Origin: Sphingobacteriia bacterium
GTDB lineage: Bacteria; Bacteroidota; Bacteroidia; NS11-12g; UBA955
NCBI GenBank assembly: GCA_021151535.1
Contig: JAGKXC010000016.1
Coordinates: 1 to 29,412 of the forward strand
Direction of reading: 5' to 3'
Length of the DNA stretch: 29,412 nt
The position numbers and the translations under genes were made by a program. How positions within the stretch are numbered: position 1 is the first letter of the stretch; each line of letters starts with the position of its first letter. Below, one piece after another: positions 15,535-24,608 of this stretch. The notes beneath the pieces are model-generated. The model saw nothing but the letters and a program-made list of their open reading frames with translations, did no database searches and was not told where the DNA came from.

Positions 15535-18135
15535 ATGGAACTTTCATCCAAATATAATCCCTGCGAAATTGAAGACAAATGGTATAAACATTGGTTGGAG
15601 AATGGTTATTTCCATTCAACACCCAATGATAAACCTGCATATACAATTGTAATTCCTCCGCCCAATGTTACTGGTGTTTTACATATGGGGCATATGTTGA
15701 ATAACACCATTCAAGACGTTTTAATTAGACGAGCAAGAATGAGTGGTTATAATGCTTGTTGGGTTCCCGGTACAGATCATGCATCTATCGCCACTGAAGC
15801 GAAAGTTGTAAAACTATTGGCGTCTCAAGGAATTCAAAAGAAGGATATTACCCGAGAAGAATTCTTAAAACATGCTTGGGATTGGAAGGAAAAGTATGGG
15901 GGAATAATTTTAGAACAATTAAAGAAACTAGGAGCGAGTTGTGATTGGAATCGTACCAGATTTACTATGGAGCCTTCATTGTACGATGCAGTAATTCACG
16001 TTTTTATAGATTTATATAATAAGGGATTAATTTATCGTGGTACCAAAATGGTAAACTGGGATCCTGCAGGTAAAACTACCTTAAGTGATGAAGAGGTTAT
16101 CTTTAAAGAAGTTCATGATCAACTTTATTATGTTAAGTATAAGGGTGTTGATTTCGATGGAGAATTGATTGTTGCTACTGCACGCCCTGAAACAATCGCA
16201 GGTGATGTTGCTGTTTGTGTTCATCCGGAAGATTTAAGATACACTCATTTAATTGGTAAAAAAGTTCGCGTACCATTAATTAATCGTGAAATTGAAATTA
16301 TAGCCGATGAATACATAGATATTGAATTTGGTACCGGTGTTTTAAAAGTAACTCCTGCACACGATATCAATGATTATGAAATTGGTAAGCGATTTAATTT
16401 GCCAGTAATTGATACCTTAAATGATGATGGTACTATTTCAGTAGCCGGACAATTGTTTATAGGTAAGGATAGGGCTGAAGCTAGAAAATTATGGGTAAAG
16501 AATCTTAAAGAAAGTGAATTACTCGAAAAGCAAGAAAATTACACTCACAACGTAGGACATAGCGAAAGAACGGATGCAGTAGTTGAACCTAAAATTTCAA
16601 CCCAATGGTTTATGGATATGAAGAAATTCATGGAAAAGAATCCAGAAGTTCTTTCATCGGTTATGAGCGATGAAATCCAATTTCATCCTGCAAAATTAAA
16701 AAACACCTATCGCCACTGGATGGAAAACATCAAGGATTGGAATATTTCTCGACAGTTGTGGTGGGGACATCAAATTCCGGCTTGGTATGCTCCAAATGGA
16801 GATTTTGTTGTAGCGAAAAACAAGTCTGAAGCAATTAAGGCATTTGCTAATAAGAATATCGCCGTTTCTGAAACTGAAATTCAACAAGATCCAGATGTGT
16901 TGGATACATGGTTTAGTTCTTGGTTATGGCCAATCGCTGTATTTGATGGAATTGGTGAAAATGCAGACAGAACAGAATTGGATTATTATTATCCAACCAA
17001 TGATTTGGTAACAGGTCCGGATATTCTGTTTTTCTGGGTTGCAAGAATGGTAATGGCCGGATACGAATTTGAAGGCAAATTGCCATTTAAGAATGTTTAT
17101 TTTACGGGATTAATTCGCGACAAACAACGTCGCAAAATGAGTAAATCATTGGGAAATAGCCCGGATCCATTGGATTTGATTGAAAAGTATGGTGCTGATT
17201 CTGTAAGAATGGGATTACTTTTATGTGCACCTGCTGGGAATGATATTTTGTTTGATGAATCTCAAATTGAACAAGGGCGAAATTTCTGTAATAAAATATG
17301 GAATGCTTATAGACTTACACAAACTTGGGAAATCCAGGATTTTGCTGCGAGTGCTGCTCAAACACAGGCCATTGCTTGGTTTAAGTTACGATTAGAACAT
17401 GTGATTACTGAAAATGAACGATTATTTTCGGAATTCAGATTGAGTGATGCATTAATGAATCTTTACAAATTGGTTTGGGATGACTTTTGTAGCGTGTTTT
17501 TGGAAGGAGTTAAACCCAATTATGGTTCACCCATGAGTAAAGAAGCGGCAGACGAGGTGAATTCCTTATTCTCAATACTAATGGCTATGTTGCATCCTTA
17601 TATGCCTTTTATTACGGAGGAATTATTTCATGCGATTGTTGGGAAGGATTGTATAATCTCTGACTATCCAAAATCAGTATCAATTATTACTTCCAATCAA
17701 TTTGCAGAAGAAGGATTGATGTTGGTAACTGAAGTTCGAAATGTTAGAAATTCCAAAGGTTTATCGCCCAAAGAAACACTTGAAGTATGGGTGGCGAATA
17801 TGGACATTTTAACTAACATGAAGGAATTGATCCAAAAATTGGCAAATGTAAACCTACATGCAGCAGAAAAGCCCAATGGAATTGAGATTTTGGTTGGTAA
17901 ACTACCTGTGGTAATTGAATTAAATCAAGAAATTAATGTCGCAGAAGAAATTGAATTAATTAACAAAGATATTTCATATTTAGAAGGCTTCTATAAATCA
18001 GTGAATGCCAAATTGAGTAACGAAAAATTTGTTTCCAATGCAAATCCAGACGTAGTTGAGCGTGAACGACAAAAACTGGAAGATGCGGAACAGAAACTAT
18101 CAGTATTGCGTAATCGATTGAAACAATTGTCTTAA
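15535..18135 (+). CDS. valS: Valine--tRNA ligase
   Basis: This class I aminoacyl-tRNA synthetase (866 residues) charges tRNA-Val in the cytoplasm. The HIGH-type signature is HMGH (50-53) within PPPNVTGVLHMGH; the KMSKS loop is KMSKS at 534-538. The CP1 editing domain, which hydrolyses Thr-tRNA-Val, covers about 200-350, with TARPET at 215-220 and VTPAHD nearby. The anticodon-binding helical domain follows, and a C-terminal coiled coil (about 803-866) closes the protein, as usual for bacterial ValRS. The start at 15535 matches the conserved family N-terminus. The gene has its own promoter box and terminator and is monocistronic. Confidence 0.98.
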   Translation: MELSSKYNPCEIEDKWYKHWLENGYFHSTPNDKPAYTIVIPPPNVTGVLHMGHMLNNTIQDVLIRRARMSGYNACWVPGTDHASIATEAKVVKLLASQGIQKKDITREEFLKHAWDWKEKYGGIILEQLKKLGASCDWNRTRFTMEPSLYDAVIHVFIDLYNKGLIYRGTKMVNWDPAGKTTLSDEEVIFKEVHDQLYYVKYKGVDFDGELIVATARPETIAGDVAVCVHPEDLRYTHLIGKKVRVPLINREIEIIADEYIDIEFGTGVLKVTPAHDINDYEIGKRFNLPVIDTLNDDGTISVAGQLFIGKDRAEARKLWVKNLKESELLEKQENYTHNVGHSERTDAVVEPKISTQWFMDMKKFMEKNPEVLSSVMSDEIQFHPAKLKNTYRHWMENIKDWNISRQLWWGHQIPAWYAPNGDFVVAKNKSEAIKAFANKNIAVSETEIQQDPDVLDTWFSSWLWPIAVFDGIGENADRTELDYYYPTNDLVTGPDILFFWVARMVMAGYEFEGKLPFKNVYFTGLIRDKQRRKMSKSLGNSPDPLDLIEKYGADSVRMGLLLCAPAGNDILFDESQIEQGRNFCNKIWNAYRLTQTWEIQDFAASAAQTQAIAWFKLRLEHVITENERLFSEFRLSDALMNLYKLVWDDFCSVFLEGVKPNYGSPMSKEAADEVNSLFSILMAMLHPYMPFITEELFHAIVGKDCIISDYPKSVSIITSNQFAEEGLMLVTEVRNVRNSKGLSPKETLEVWVANMDILTNMKELIQKLANVNLHAAEKPNGIEILVGKLPVVIELNQEINVAEEIELINKDISYLEGFYKSVNAKLSNEKFVSNANPDVVERERQKLEDAEQKLSVLRNRLKQLS

Positions 18136-18153
18136 TCGTAAAATTGCTATTAT

Positions 18154-18189
18154 AAAAAAGGCGAATTCAAAGAAGAATTCGCCTTTTTT
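18154..18189 (+). terminator. Bidirectional terminator between valS and the haloperoxidase gene
   Basis: AAAAAAGGCGAATTC (18154-18168) pairs perfectly with GAATTCGCCTTTTTT (18175-18189) around a 6-base loop. With an A-run on one side and a T-run on the other it can end transcription of valS and of the convergent minus-strand gene, whose stop is at 18195. Confidence 0.88.
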
Positions 18190-18194
18190 ATTGG

Positions 18195-19538
18195 TTACAT
18201 TGTTTCTAGCTTTTTTGTTTGAATATTGTTATTGTGATATTCTCCAATTGCATTTCCCATTGATTTTCCATTTTCAATTGCATCAATAAAGTGAATACCA
18301 CCATAAAGTCTAGAAACGCAAGCTTCATTCGCAGCTTCTCTAAAACTATTATACTTTCTCTTACCTAATCCAAAAGGTTCTTCTGTGTTGTCTTCAAAAG
18401 CTACTTCTCCAAACATCTCGGTTAAAACTGTGGCTGCGGCACTCGACACTACGCTGTGACCACTCAAATACTCTGGAAATGCAGGGGTTTGAATGGGAGA
18501 GGTCCATGTTGAATCAATTAAGCGGTGAACTGCATCGATAGGTCTTAAGTATTCAGTTTCATATTTTACATGCCAACAAGTGATGAATGCATCAAATATG
18601 GCAGCTGAAAGCCTAACCATGCCTTCCGCAGATTGAATTAGATTGTAATTTTTTTGCTTAGCAACTGTTGAAAACAAGCCAAGCCAATGTCCTGCCGGAG
18701 AAACCTTTAACACATTAATTGTTGCATGTCCGTAATGGAAGGTTGCATTTGGATTATCGTCCCAGTACCATGCAGTTGCCAATTGCGCAGAGTCCTTCTT
18801 GTTTACAACATCATAAACTTCTTTGGTTATCTTGAAAAATCTGCTGTTTTTATTTGTGGAATAAGGCTCAGGTTTTTCATATTTGAAATCTCTAACAGAT
18901 TTAATGAAGGCAGGTCTGATTTTTCCCCAATTAGGCTCAATTGCATCCATGAAATCTGGGGGAGTAGGTTGCCAATAACCAGCTTCTGTTTTAGCTAAGT
19001 AAAATTTGCCCCTGAATTGTGCAAATGAATCCTTTTTCGACCATCTTACAACTGCAGCACCGACACTATCGCCAAAATTGATGGATGCATTTAGCATTTC
19101 TTCCGACATAACTTTTCGGTATTCATCAATTTTGCGCGTTCTGAATTTGATGATTGTATCCATGTTGTAAACCAGTTTTTCTGCAGCGAATGTATGTGCC
19201 GCCATAGCTACTAAATCCAAACAGTATTTTTTTGATGTATCGGGTTGTGGTGTTTCTGGTAAATTGGTTAGCTGTTTAGCCAGGGATACTTGATTGGGAT
19301 AAAAAGGTTGGATTGCCTGATATGCCGCAACCGTAGCATAAAAATATCTACGAGATCCTACTGGAGCAGGCACGTGATCAACTACAATAGAGTTCTGGAT
19401 GGCATAATTACATTCACTAAGAATGTTTTCATTTACCATTTTATTTTCTGTTTCAACGGGCTGCTTATTACAGGAGGATACTGATAAAGAAAATAAGCAT
19501 ATCGCTGAAAACAATTTGAGGGTAGTCTTCGTTCTCAT
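18195..19538 (-). CDS. Vanadium-dependent haloperoxidase-like lipoprotein (PAP2 superfamily)
   Basis: From ATG 19538 the protein has 447 residues. The signal peptide ends in VSSC with cysteine at 23, so it is probably a lipoprotein. The helical PAP2/haloperoxidase fold is shown by YLRPIDAV (330-337), PEYLSGHS (355-362) and SRLYGGIHF (409-417). Likely vanadate- or phosphate-binding residues are R332, H361, R410 and H416. Members of this superfamily oxidise halides with peroxide or act as acid phosphatases; sequence alone does not decide which. An in-frame TTG at 19547 would add three residues but overlaps the promoter box at 19545-19552, so ATG 19538 is preferred. It shares a terminator with valS. 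Confidence 0.85.
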   Translation of the reverse strand: MRTKTTLKLFSAICLFSLSVSSCNKQPVETENKMVNENILSECNYAIQNSIVVDHVPAPVGSRRYFYATVAAYQAIQPFYPNQVSLAKQLTNLPETPQPDTSKKYCLDLVAMAAHTFAAEKLVYNMDTIIKFRTRKIDEYRKVMSEEMLNASINFGDSVGAAVVRWSKKDSFAQFRGKFYLAKTEAGYWQPTPPDFMDAIEPNWGKIRPAFIKSVRDFKYEKPEPYSTNKNSRFFKITKEVYDVVNKKDSAQLATAWYWDDNPNATFHYGHATINVLKVSPAGHWLGLFSTVAKQKNYNLIQSAEGMVRLSAAIFDAFITCWHVKYETEYLRPIDAVHRLIDSTWTSPIQTPAFPEYLSGHSVVSSAAATVLTEMFGEVAFEDNTEEPFGLGKRKYNSFREAANEACVSRLYGGIHFIDAIENGKSMGNAIGEYHNNNIQTKKLETM

Positions 19539-19544
19539 ACCCGA

Positions 19545-19552
19545 CAAATGTA
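19545..19552 (-). promoter_or_regulatory. -7 promoter box TACATTTG for the haloperoxidase-like gene
   Basis: The minus strand shows TACATTTG, an exact TAnnTTTG match, 6 bases before the ATG at 19538. The leader would be about 2-3 bases. The box directly abuts the upstream terminator hairpin. Confidence 0.5.
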
Positions 19553-19583
19553 AAAAAAAAGCGCATCATTTAGATGCGCTTTT
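19552..19583 (-). terminator. Rho-independent terminator of the small basic protein gene
   Basis: On the minus strand AAAAGCGCATC pairs with GATGCGCTTTT around a 5-base loop (plus-strand arms 19557-19567 and 19573-19583), followed by a nine-T tract corresponding to the plus-strand A-run at 19552-19560. It lies downstream of the 51-residue gene ending at 19614. Confidence 0.85.
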
Positions 19584-19613
19584 ACTAATATAAAATGATT
19601 ATAAGTAACTATC

Positions 19614-19769
19614 TTATTTTTGTTCCTGGTCTTCTAAAATGATTCCAGATTCTCCTTTATAAGGTGAAGGGATTGTAGGAACAAATCTTAAACGCTTGAT
19701 GTCATCAACTCTCTTAGATGATCTTGCTCTGTTTTTAGCTTCTTTTCTTTTTAATCTGGTAACACCCAT
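19614..19769 (-). CDS. Small basic protein, 51 residues, unknown function
   Basis: An ATG at 19769 opens a 51-codon frame closed by TAA at 19614-19616. The N-terminal half is very basic (MGVTRLKRKEAKNRARSSKR), and the C-terminal half is neutral to acidic with Pro residues. I do not recognise a named family, but similar short proteins starting MGVT-LKRK seem familiar from Bacteroidota; that is memory, not a search. The gene has a full consensus promoter (19789-19820) and its own terminator (19552-19583), so it is probably real and well expressed. The basic N-terminus suggests binding to RNA, DNA or the ribosome, which is inference. Confidence 0.75.
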   Translation of the reverse strand: MGVTRLKRKEAKNRARSSKRVDDIKRLRFVPTIPSPYKGESGIILEDQEQK

Positions 19770-19788
19770 GGCTTTTCAAATTAGGTTG

Positions 19789-19820
19789 CAAATATAAGTG
19801 ATTTAATCAATCCAAGCAAA
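19789..19820 (-). promoter_or_regulatory. Consensus promoter of the small basic protein gene
   Basis: On the minus strand TTTG (19820-19817) and TATATTTG (19796-19789) are separated by 20 bases. This is the best match in the window to the full Bacteroidota consensus TTTG-N19-21-TAnnTTTG. The start codon at 19769 lies 19 bases after the -7 box. Confidence 0.75.
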
Positions 19821-19825
19821 TGTTT

Positions 19826-22800
19826 TTAAATTTTACTTCCTTTAGAATTGAAGAATTCAACTTTTTCAGATTTACCTGCAAAAATACCATGTGCATTTTC
19901 AGAACAATAGCCCTGGCCGCGACTTAAATTTACTTTCTTGCCTCCATTCTTGCCAGTTACAATTGCATACGATGCTTTCATTGGTGCTTTGATGAAAGTT
20001 AATCCGCTTTTCAACAATCCAAAAGCTTTCGCCTCTGCGTTACAATTGCCTAAAATCAATTCAGGTTTGCCATTGATTTCGGTTAATGCCATACCCTTGC
20101 CATCCAACTGGTTATAGAAATTCATGCGATTGCCAAATGTAAAACTCAAATTACCTTGCTGATTCAGTAAAACAAAACCACTTTGTGCATCGTCTCTACC
20201 ATGTGGTACTCTTGTATTATAGTTGTTACCAATGCCCACAATGTCATCAAATCCATTTCCGTCAACGTCTATCGCCACTAATCCATAAACGGGTCCAGCT
20301 TGCGCATAAAACGGTAATTCACGAATCTCAAATTTACCTCCATTATTGATCGCAATAAAGCTAGAGAAATAATTGGCACGCAATGAATTTTGTTCTAAGT
20401 TCTCCTTACCGAAAATATCCATCATGGTTTTGCCCGCGAAATCTTTATATCTGGTAAACTTCTTATTGATAAACAGGGGATAGGCTCTTCCCATTTCATC
20501 CATCGTAAATAGCGGGTATTCACTTCCATTGTAAGTATAACTCATCGCAATATCTACGCCGCCATTCTTGTCGAAATCTGCCCAATAAATCTTAGAAGGG
20601 CGATCAATTGTTGCTTGTATGAAGCTGTTATTGCCTTTGTTGCCAACAACAAAATCTAAATCGCCATCATTATCGATATCTACAGGTAAAATACTATTCA
20701 TCCAGCCGCTAATTGTTGGATCGCCGTAGTCTGCAGTTTTATTTACCAATTTGCTATCTACATTCTCTAAGAAAATTAATGGCATCCATTCGCCTGTTAA
20801 TACCAAATCAGGCCTATTGTCACCACTAAAATCAGCCCAGACAGCCGAAGTAATCATTCCTGCATTATAAAGATCTGGCGCCATGGATTCTGTTATATCC
20901 CTGAATTTGCCACCTTCATTTCTTAAAAGGTAGCTTCTTACCGCTAATTGTGGGTAATGACCAGGTAAAACACGACCTCCAACAAATAAATCCATATCGC
21001 CATCACCATCATAATCAGACGCCGTAAGTGGACCTCCACTGGTATTTACAGCGGGTAAAATTCCTTTCCCTAATGCAAAGTTCCCTTTACCATCATTGAT
21101 GAAAATTTTATGATCGTAATTGGGCGATGGAATATCGTATTCAGATCCTCCTGGAGCCAAATACAAGTCTTCGTCGCCATCGCCATCTGCATCAAAAAAT
21201 AATGAACCAACGATATCTACGTTACTTAAAGACTTCCACGGTTGAGACGTAGCCTGGGAAAGTTTACCACCTGCTTGCTGCATATAAAGTTTACAACCTG
21301 CACTCGTTCTCGCATTGGTGATAAAAACATCCATTTTCCCATCGTTATTAACATCGGCAGAGGAAACGCCAGGACCTAAAGTTGTAAATCGGTGTGGAAG
21401 CATAGGCTCACGCTTAAAATCAGGGTTTTCTTGCTCTTGATGTAAGAAGTCTAACCCAATTTGTTTTTCATTTTCAGTGAAAATTTCCTGTAAACTCTTT
21501 TCAAAATGATAGCTGCCACTCGCATCCGATTCTTTTACCACAAGTGTTTCATCGCAAGATACGTTTTCAATTTTCTGATACTTTCCACCAGGCCAAACTA
21601 CGGTTATTGATGGTAACTTCTTTTTATCGCCCGTACCCATGTGGATCATTGGCTGTGAACTACTTTGATAACCTTTTGTACCGTGTAACTCAAATTTTCT
21701 TAAACTTCCACCTACAGAATCTTCAACAAACACTTTTACACCAATACCAAGTTTGTTTTTAGTGCCTTCGGCTTTGATATTCAAGTAATGTCCACTGCTG
21801 GAAATGTTTTTGTATAGAAATGGCTCTTCGGCTTGATTACAAACAATTAAATCCATTTTCCCATCGCCATTAAAATCCGCAACTCCAGCACCTGCACTAT
21901 GACTTAAATCATCTAATCCCATGCTTTCGGCCATGTTCACAAAGCCATTGCCTGATTGATTCATGAACAAAAAGTTTTGCAATTTTTCGTATGGAATTAA
22001 TTTTAGTAACTCTTCATGTGTAAATGAAGATTGCTTAGATTTTTCCAAATTCATTTGGTACAACATGAAGTCTAAATCGGTGACATCTCTGTAATAGCCG
22101 TTGCTTACAAATAAATCGAGAAAACCATCATCGTTAAAATCAGATAAAAGTGGAGACCAACTCCAATCACTCTTCGCAACACCATATAAATATGCCATAT
22201 CCGCAAAATGACCATTACCTAAATTCATTTGCAATGCATTCTTCATGTATTGATTTCGGTATCCATTTCGAATACCAACCATTGTGTAATCGTAGTCTTT
22301 CGGACCCATTAATTGCATGTATCGCTTAGGATTTTCTGCCAACATGTCTAAACTGATTAAGTCTAACCAACCGTCGTTGTTGATGTCGCCTTGATCTGAA
22401 CCCATGCTATTGGTTGATGAATGCTTGAAATAAGTATTGAACTCATCTTCAAATTTTCCATTGCCCTTATTAACTAAATAAAAATCTGGGAAATGATAAT
22501 CATTACAAACATATAAATCAGTTAGACCATCTTCATTAAAGTCACCTGCTGTTGCGCTAAGACAATATCCCATTGCTTTTACACCAGCTTCTTCAGAAAT
22601 ATCGGTGAATTTGTTACCATCATTACGATACAAATGCTGTTGGTTTTGATGGTTTAAATTCAAACCTTTAGAATAAGGCGTGTTAATGTTAGCAAAGAAT
22701 TGATCAGCATGATTGCCCAAATACATATCCAAATCACCGTCGTTATCCATATCAAAAAACGTAGCACAAGTTGCATTTCCATCGTCGTCAACACCCCATT

Positions 22801-23302
22801 CTTTTGCAGATTCTTTAAATGTACTGTTTTTTTGATTGATGAATAATAGATTAGATTTTTTTACATTTTTACCCATAGGACCGGACGAACAGGCATAAAT
22901 ATCTAAATATCCATCATTGTTTACGTCAACCATGTAAACGCCACTAATCCATTGATTGGTTGCGGTTTTTGAACTTTCAGTAATGTCTTCAAATTTGAAA
23001 TCCCCTTTATTTAAATACAGTTTCGAAGATTTTTCATTACCCGAAAAATACATATCAGGTAAACCATCGTTGTTTATGTCGCCAATAGCAACACCACTTC
23101 CATTATATAAATAGTGATAGGTAAATTGATTTAATGTATCATTCTCAGGAACAGTGTTTACAAACGTGATACCTGATTGCTCACTACCAATTTTTTCGAA
23201 TAATTTTTCTTCACTGTTGCTTTTATCGCCGCAAGACGATAAAGTGATCGCTCCAAATAAAATAGAAAATCTTAACGCAGTATTTACTGGGTTCATAATC
23301 AT
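19826..23302 (-). CDS. Large FG-GAP/VCBS and ASPIC/UnbV repeat lipoprotein
   Basis: This 1158-residue exported protein has a signal ending LSSC (cysteine 24), a lipoprotein pattern. It carries about 14 calcium-loop motifs of the form DxNxDGxxD (for example DINNDGLPD at 75-83 and DVNNDGYLD), typical of FG-GAP/VCBS beta-propeller blades. They fall into two sets, about 75-485 and 640-1022, with an ASPIC/UnbV domain between them (about 500-580, including GIGVKV, GTKGYQSSSQ and VVWPGG). Such CRTAC1-like proteins are assumed to sit on the cell surface and bind calcium and ligands; the substrate is unknown. A second possible start is the ATG at 23296. It begins 33 bases after rodA on the same strand, with only a weak -7-like box (TATTATTG, 23317-23324). 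Confidence 0.9.
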   Translation of the reverse strand: MIMNPVNTALRFSILFGAITLSSCGDKSNSEEKLFEKIGSEQSGITFVNTVPENDTLNQFTYHYLYNGSGVAIGDINNDGLPDMYFSGNEKSSKLYLNKGDFKFEDITESSKTATNQWISGVYMVDVNNDGYLDIYACSSGPMGKNVKKSNLLFINQKNSTFKESAKEWGVDDDGNATCATFFDMDNDGDLDMYLGNHADQFFANINTPYSKGLNLNHQNQQHLYRNDGNKFTDISEEAGVKAMGYCLSATAGDFNEDGLTDLYVCNDYHFPDFYLVNKGNGKFEDEFNTYFKHSSTNSMGSDQGDINNDGWLDLISLDMLAENPKRYMQLMGPKDYDYTMVGIRNGYRNQYMKNALQMNLGNGHFADMAYLYGVAKSDWSWSPLLSDFNDDGFLDLFVSNGYYRDVTDLDFMLYQMNLEKSKQSSFTHEELLKLIPYEKLQNFLFMNQSGNGFVNMAESMGLDDLSHSAGAGVADFNGDGKMDLIVCNQAEEPFLYKNISSSGHYLNIKAEGTKNKLGIGVKVFVEDSVGGSLRKFELHGTKGYQSSSQPMIHMGTGDKKKLPSITVVWPGGKYQKIENVSCDETLVVKESDASGSYHFEKSLQEIFTENEKQIGLDFLHQEQENPDFKREPMLPHRFTTLGPGVSSADVNNDGKMDVFITNARTSAGCKLYMQQAGGKLSQATSQPWKSLSNVDIVGSLFFDADGDGDEDLYLAPGGSEYDIPSPNYDHKIFINDGKGNFALGKGILPAVNTSGGPLTASDYDGDGDMDLFVGGRVLPGHYPQLAVRSYLLRNEGGKFRDITESMAPDLYNAGMITSAVWADFSGDNRPDLVLTGEWMPLIFLENVDSKLVNKTADYGDPTISGWMNSILPVDIDNDGDLDFVVGNKGNNSFIQATIDRPSKIYWADFDKNGGVDIAMSYTYNGSEYPLFTMDEMGRAYPLFINKKFTRYKDFAGKTMMDIFGKENLEQNSLRANYFSSFIAINNGGKFEIRELPFYAQAGPVYGLVAIDVDGNGFDDIVGIGNNYNTRVPHGRDDAQSGFVLLNQQGNLSFTFGNRMNFYNQLDGKGMALTEINGKPELILGNCNAEAKAFGLLKSGLTFIKAPMKASYAIVTGKNGGKKVNLSRGQGYCSENAHGIFAGKSEKVEFFNSKGSKI

Positions 23303-23335
23303 ATAATTATATAGTACAATAATAGTGTTTTAGGT

Positions 23336-24607
23336 TTATTTTCTAACTTGGTCCACCCTTAAAAACACAAAAAGAAACATGGTAAATGCCCATAAACTCG
23401 ATCCACCATAAGAAATATAGGGTAGAGGTATACCAATAACGGGCATTAGCCCTACTGTCATCCCAATATTAATGGAAAAATGGAAGAATAAGATACAACA
23501 AAGTGAATAACCAAGAACTCTTCCAAAAGTGGTAGTTTGACGTTCTGCCAATATACTAAGCCTTATTAGTAAACTCAGGAATAAAATAAAAAAGATGGTG
23601 GCTCCCGCCAATCCCCATTCCTCGGCGATGGTATCGAAAATAAAATCTGTATGCTGTTCAGGAACAAACCCCATTTTAGTCTGGGTTCCTTTCATAAAAC
23701 CGCGTCCCCACATTTTTCCTGCTCCAATGGCGATTTTGGATTGATTGGTGTGATAATCAATGCCTTGGGCGTCTTCTTTTAAACCTAAAACCGATTCTAT
23801 TCTACTTTTTTGATGCGCTTGAAAAACATTATGATAGGCCGAACCTACAACAGTGTAAAAAAGAGCTGAGAATATTGAAATTGTAATGATAAAAGGAATT
23901 GCAGAACGATTTTTTCTGAGCAAAAGAATTACCAAAGATGCAACGCCTAGCATGATTCCATATCCATAAAAAACAGAAACTCCTTGGAAGTCGCCAACGA
24001 TTCTAACAATCGCCAGTATTGTTAACCAAATTGCCCCTATTAAAATGTATCCTGGAAGTCCTTCACGATATAAAACAAGAAAAAATGATAAAAAAACTAA
24101 AGCACTACCGGTATCATCTTGCTTTAATATAATGATCATGGGTAACAAAAAAATTGCTAAGCTCGTTGCGATATTTTTAATACCCTTAAATCGAATTCCA
24201 TAGGTTCCGAGAAATTTTGCCAAAGCCAAAGCAGTTGCTACCTTAGCAAATTCACTGGGCTGAATTCCAAAGCCTCCAAAGCCAAACCAAGACTTCGCAC
24301 CCGCAACTTCTTTACCCATCAAAATAACTAGAATGTTTAAAAATATCGCGATCCCGTAAAAACCGTAAGCAAAGTAGTCAATGACAACTACGTTACTAAA
24401 CACAATAGTTAAAATAATCACGAATGCACCACCTAAAAACACCAATTGTTTGGTTGCCAATGCGCTGAGTTTGAAATGGTCCCAACTAATATCACTCGTT
24501 GAAGATGAAATACTTACAAATCCAATGATTATTAATGTGATAAACAACAATATAGAAACAATATCAAGCGGATCTTCTTGGGGATTTGATGAACGATATC
24601 CTGACAT
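23336..24607 (-). CDS. rodA: Rod shape-determining protein RodA (SEDS glycosyltransferase)
   Basis: RodA (also called MrdB) polymerises lipid II into glycan strands during cell elongation, working with the transpeptidase PBP2. The 423-residue protein has about ten transmembrane helices. SEDS signatures include QPSEF (116-120), QDDTGSAL near 163-170, and the catalytic-loop region FVPEQHTDFIF with D321, plus the C-terminal PLPYISYGGSS. The ATG at 24607 is separated from the mrdA stop by one base, so translation is likely coupled. It is the last clear gene of the mre-mrd operon. Confidence 0.96.
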   Translation of the reverse strand: MSGYRSSNPQEDPLDIVSILLFITLIIIGFVSISSSTSDISWDHFKLSALATKQLVFLGGAFVIILTIVFSNVVVIDYFAYGFYGIAIFLNILVILMGKEVAGAKSWFGFGGFGIQPSEFAKVATALALAKFLGTYGIRFKGIKNIATSLAIFLLPMIIILKQDDTGSALVFLSFFLVLYREGLPGYILIGAIWLTILAIVRIVGDFQGVSVFYGYGIMLGVASLVILLLRKNRSAIPFIITISIFSALFYTVVGSAYHNVFQAHQKSRIESVLGLKEDAQGIDYHTNQSKIAIGAGKMWGRGFMKGTQTKMGFVPEQHTDFIFDTIAEEWGLAGATIFFILFLSLLIRLSILAERQTTTFGRVLGYSLCCILFFHFSINIGMTVGLMPVIGIPLPYISYGGSSLWAFTMFLFVFLRVDQVRK

Positions 24608-24608
24608 A

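Noticed and set aside
19539..19547. TTG start at 19547 for the haloperoxidase-like gene
   Set aside because: The codon overlaps the -7 promoter box, so it would not be on the transcript; ATG at 19538 is used.
20200..23250. Repeated similar sequences in the large lipoprotein gene as a DNA repeat or CRISPR-like array
   Set aside because: The similarity reflects protein calcium-loop motifs of FG-GAP blades at irregular spacing, not identical DNA repeats.
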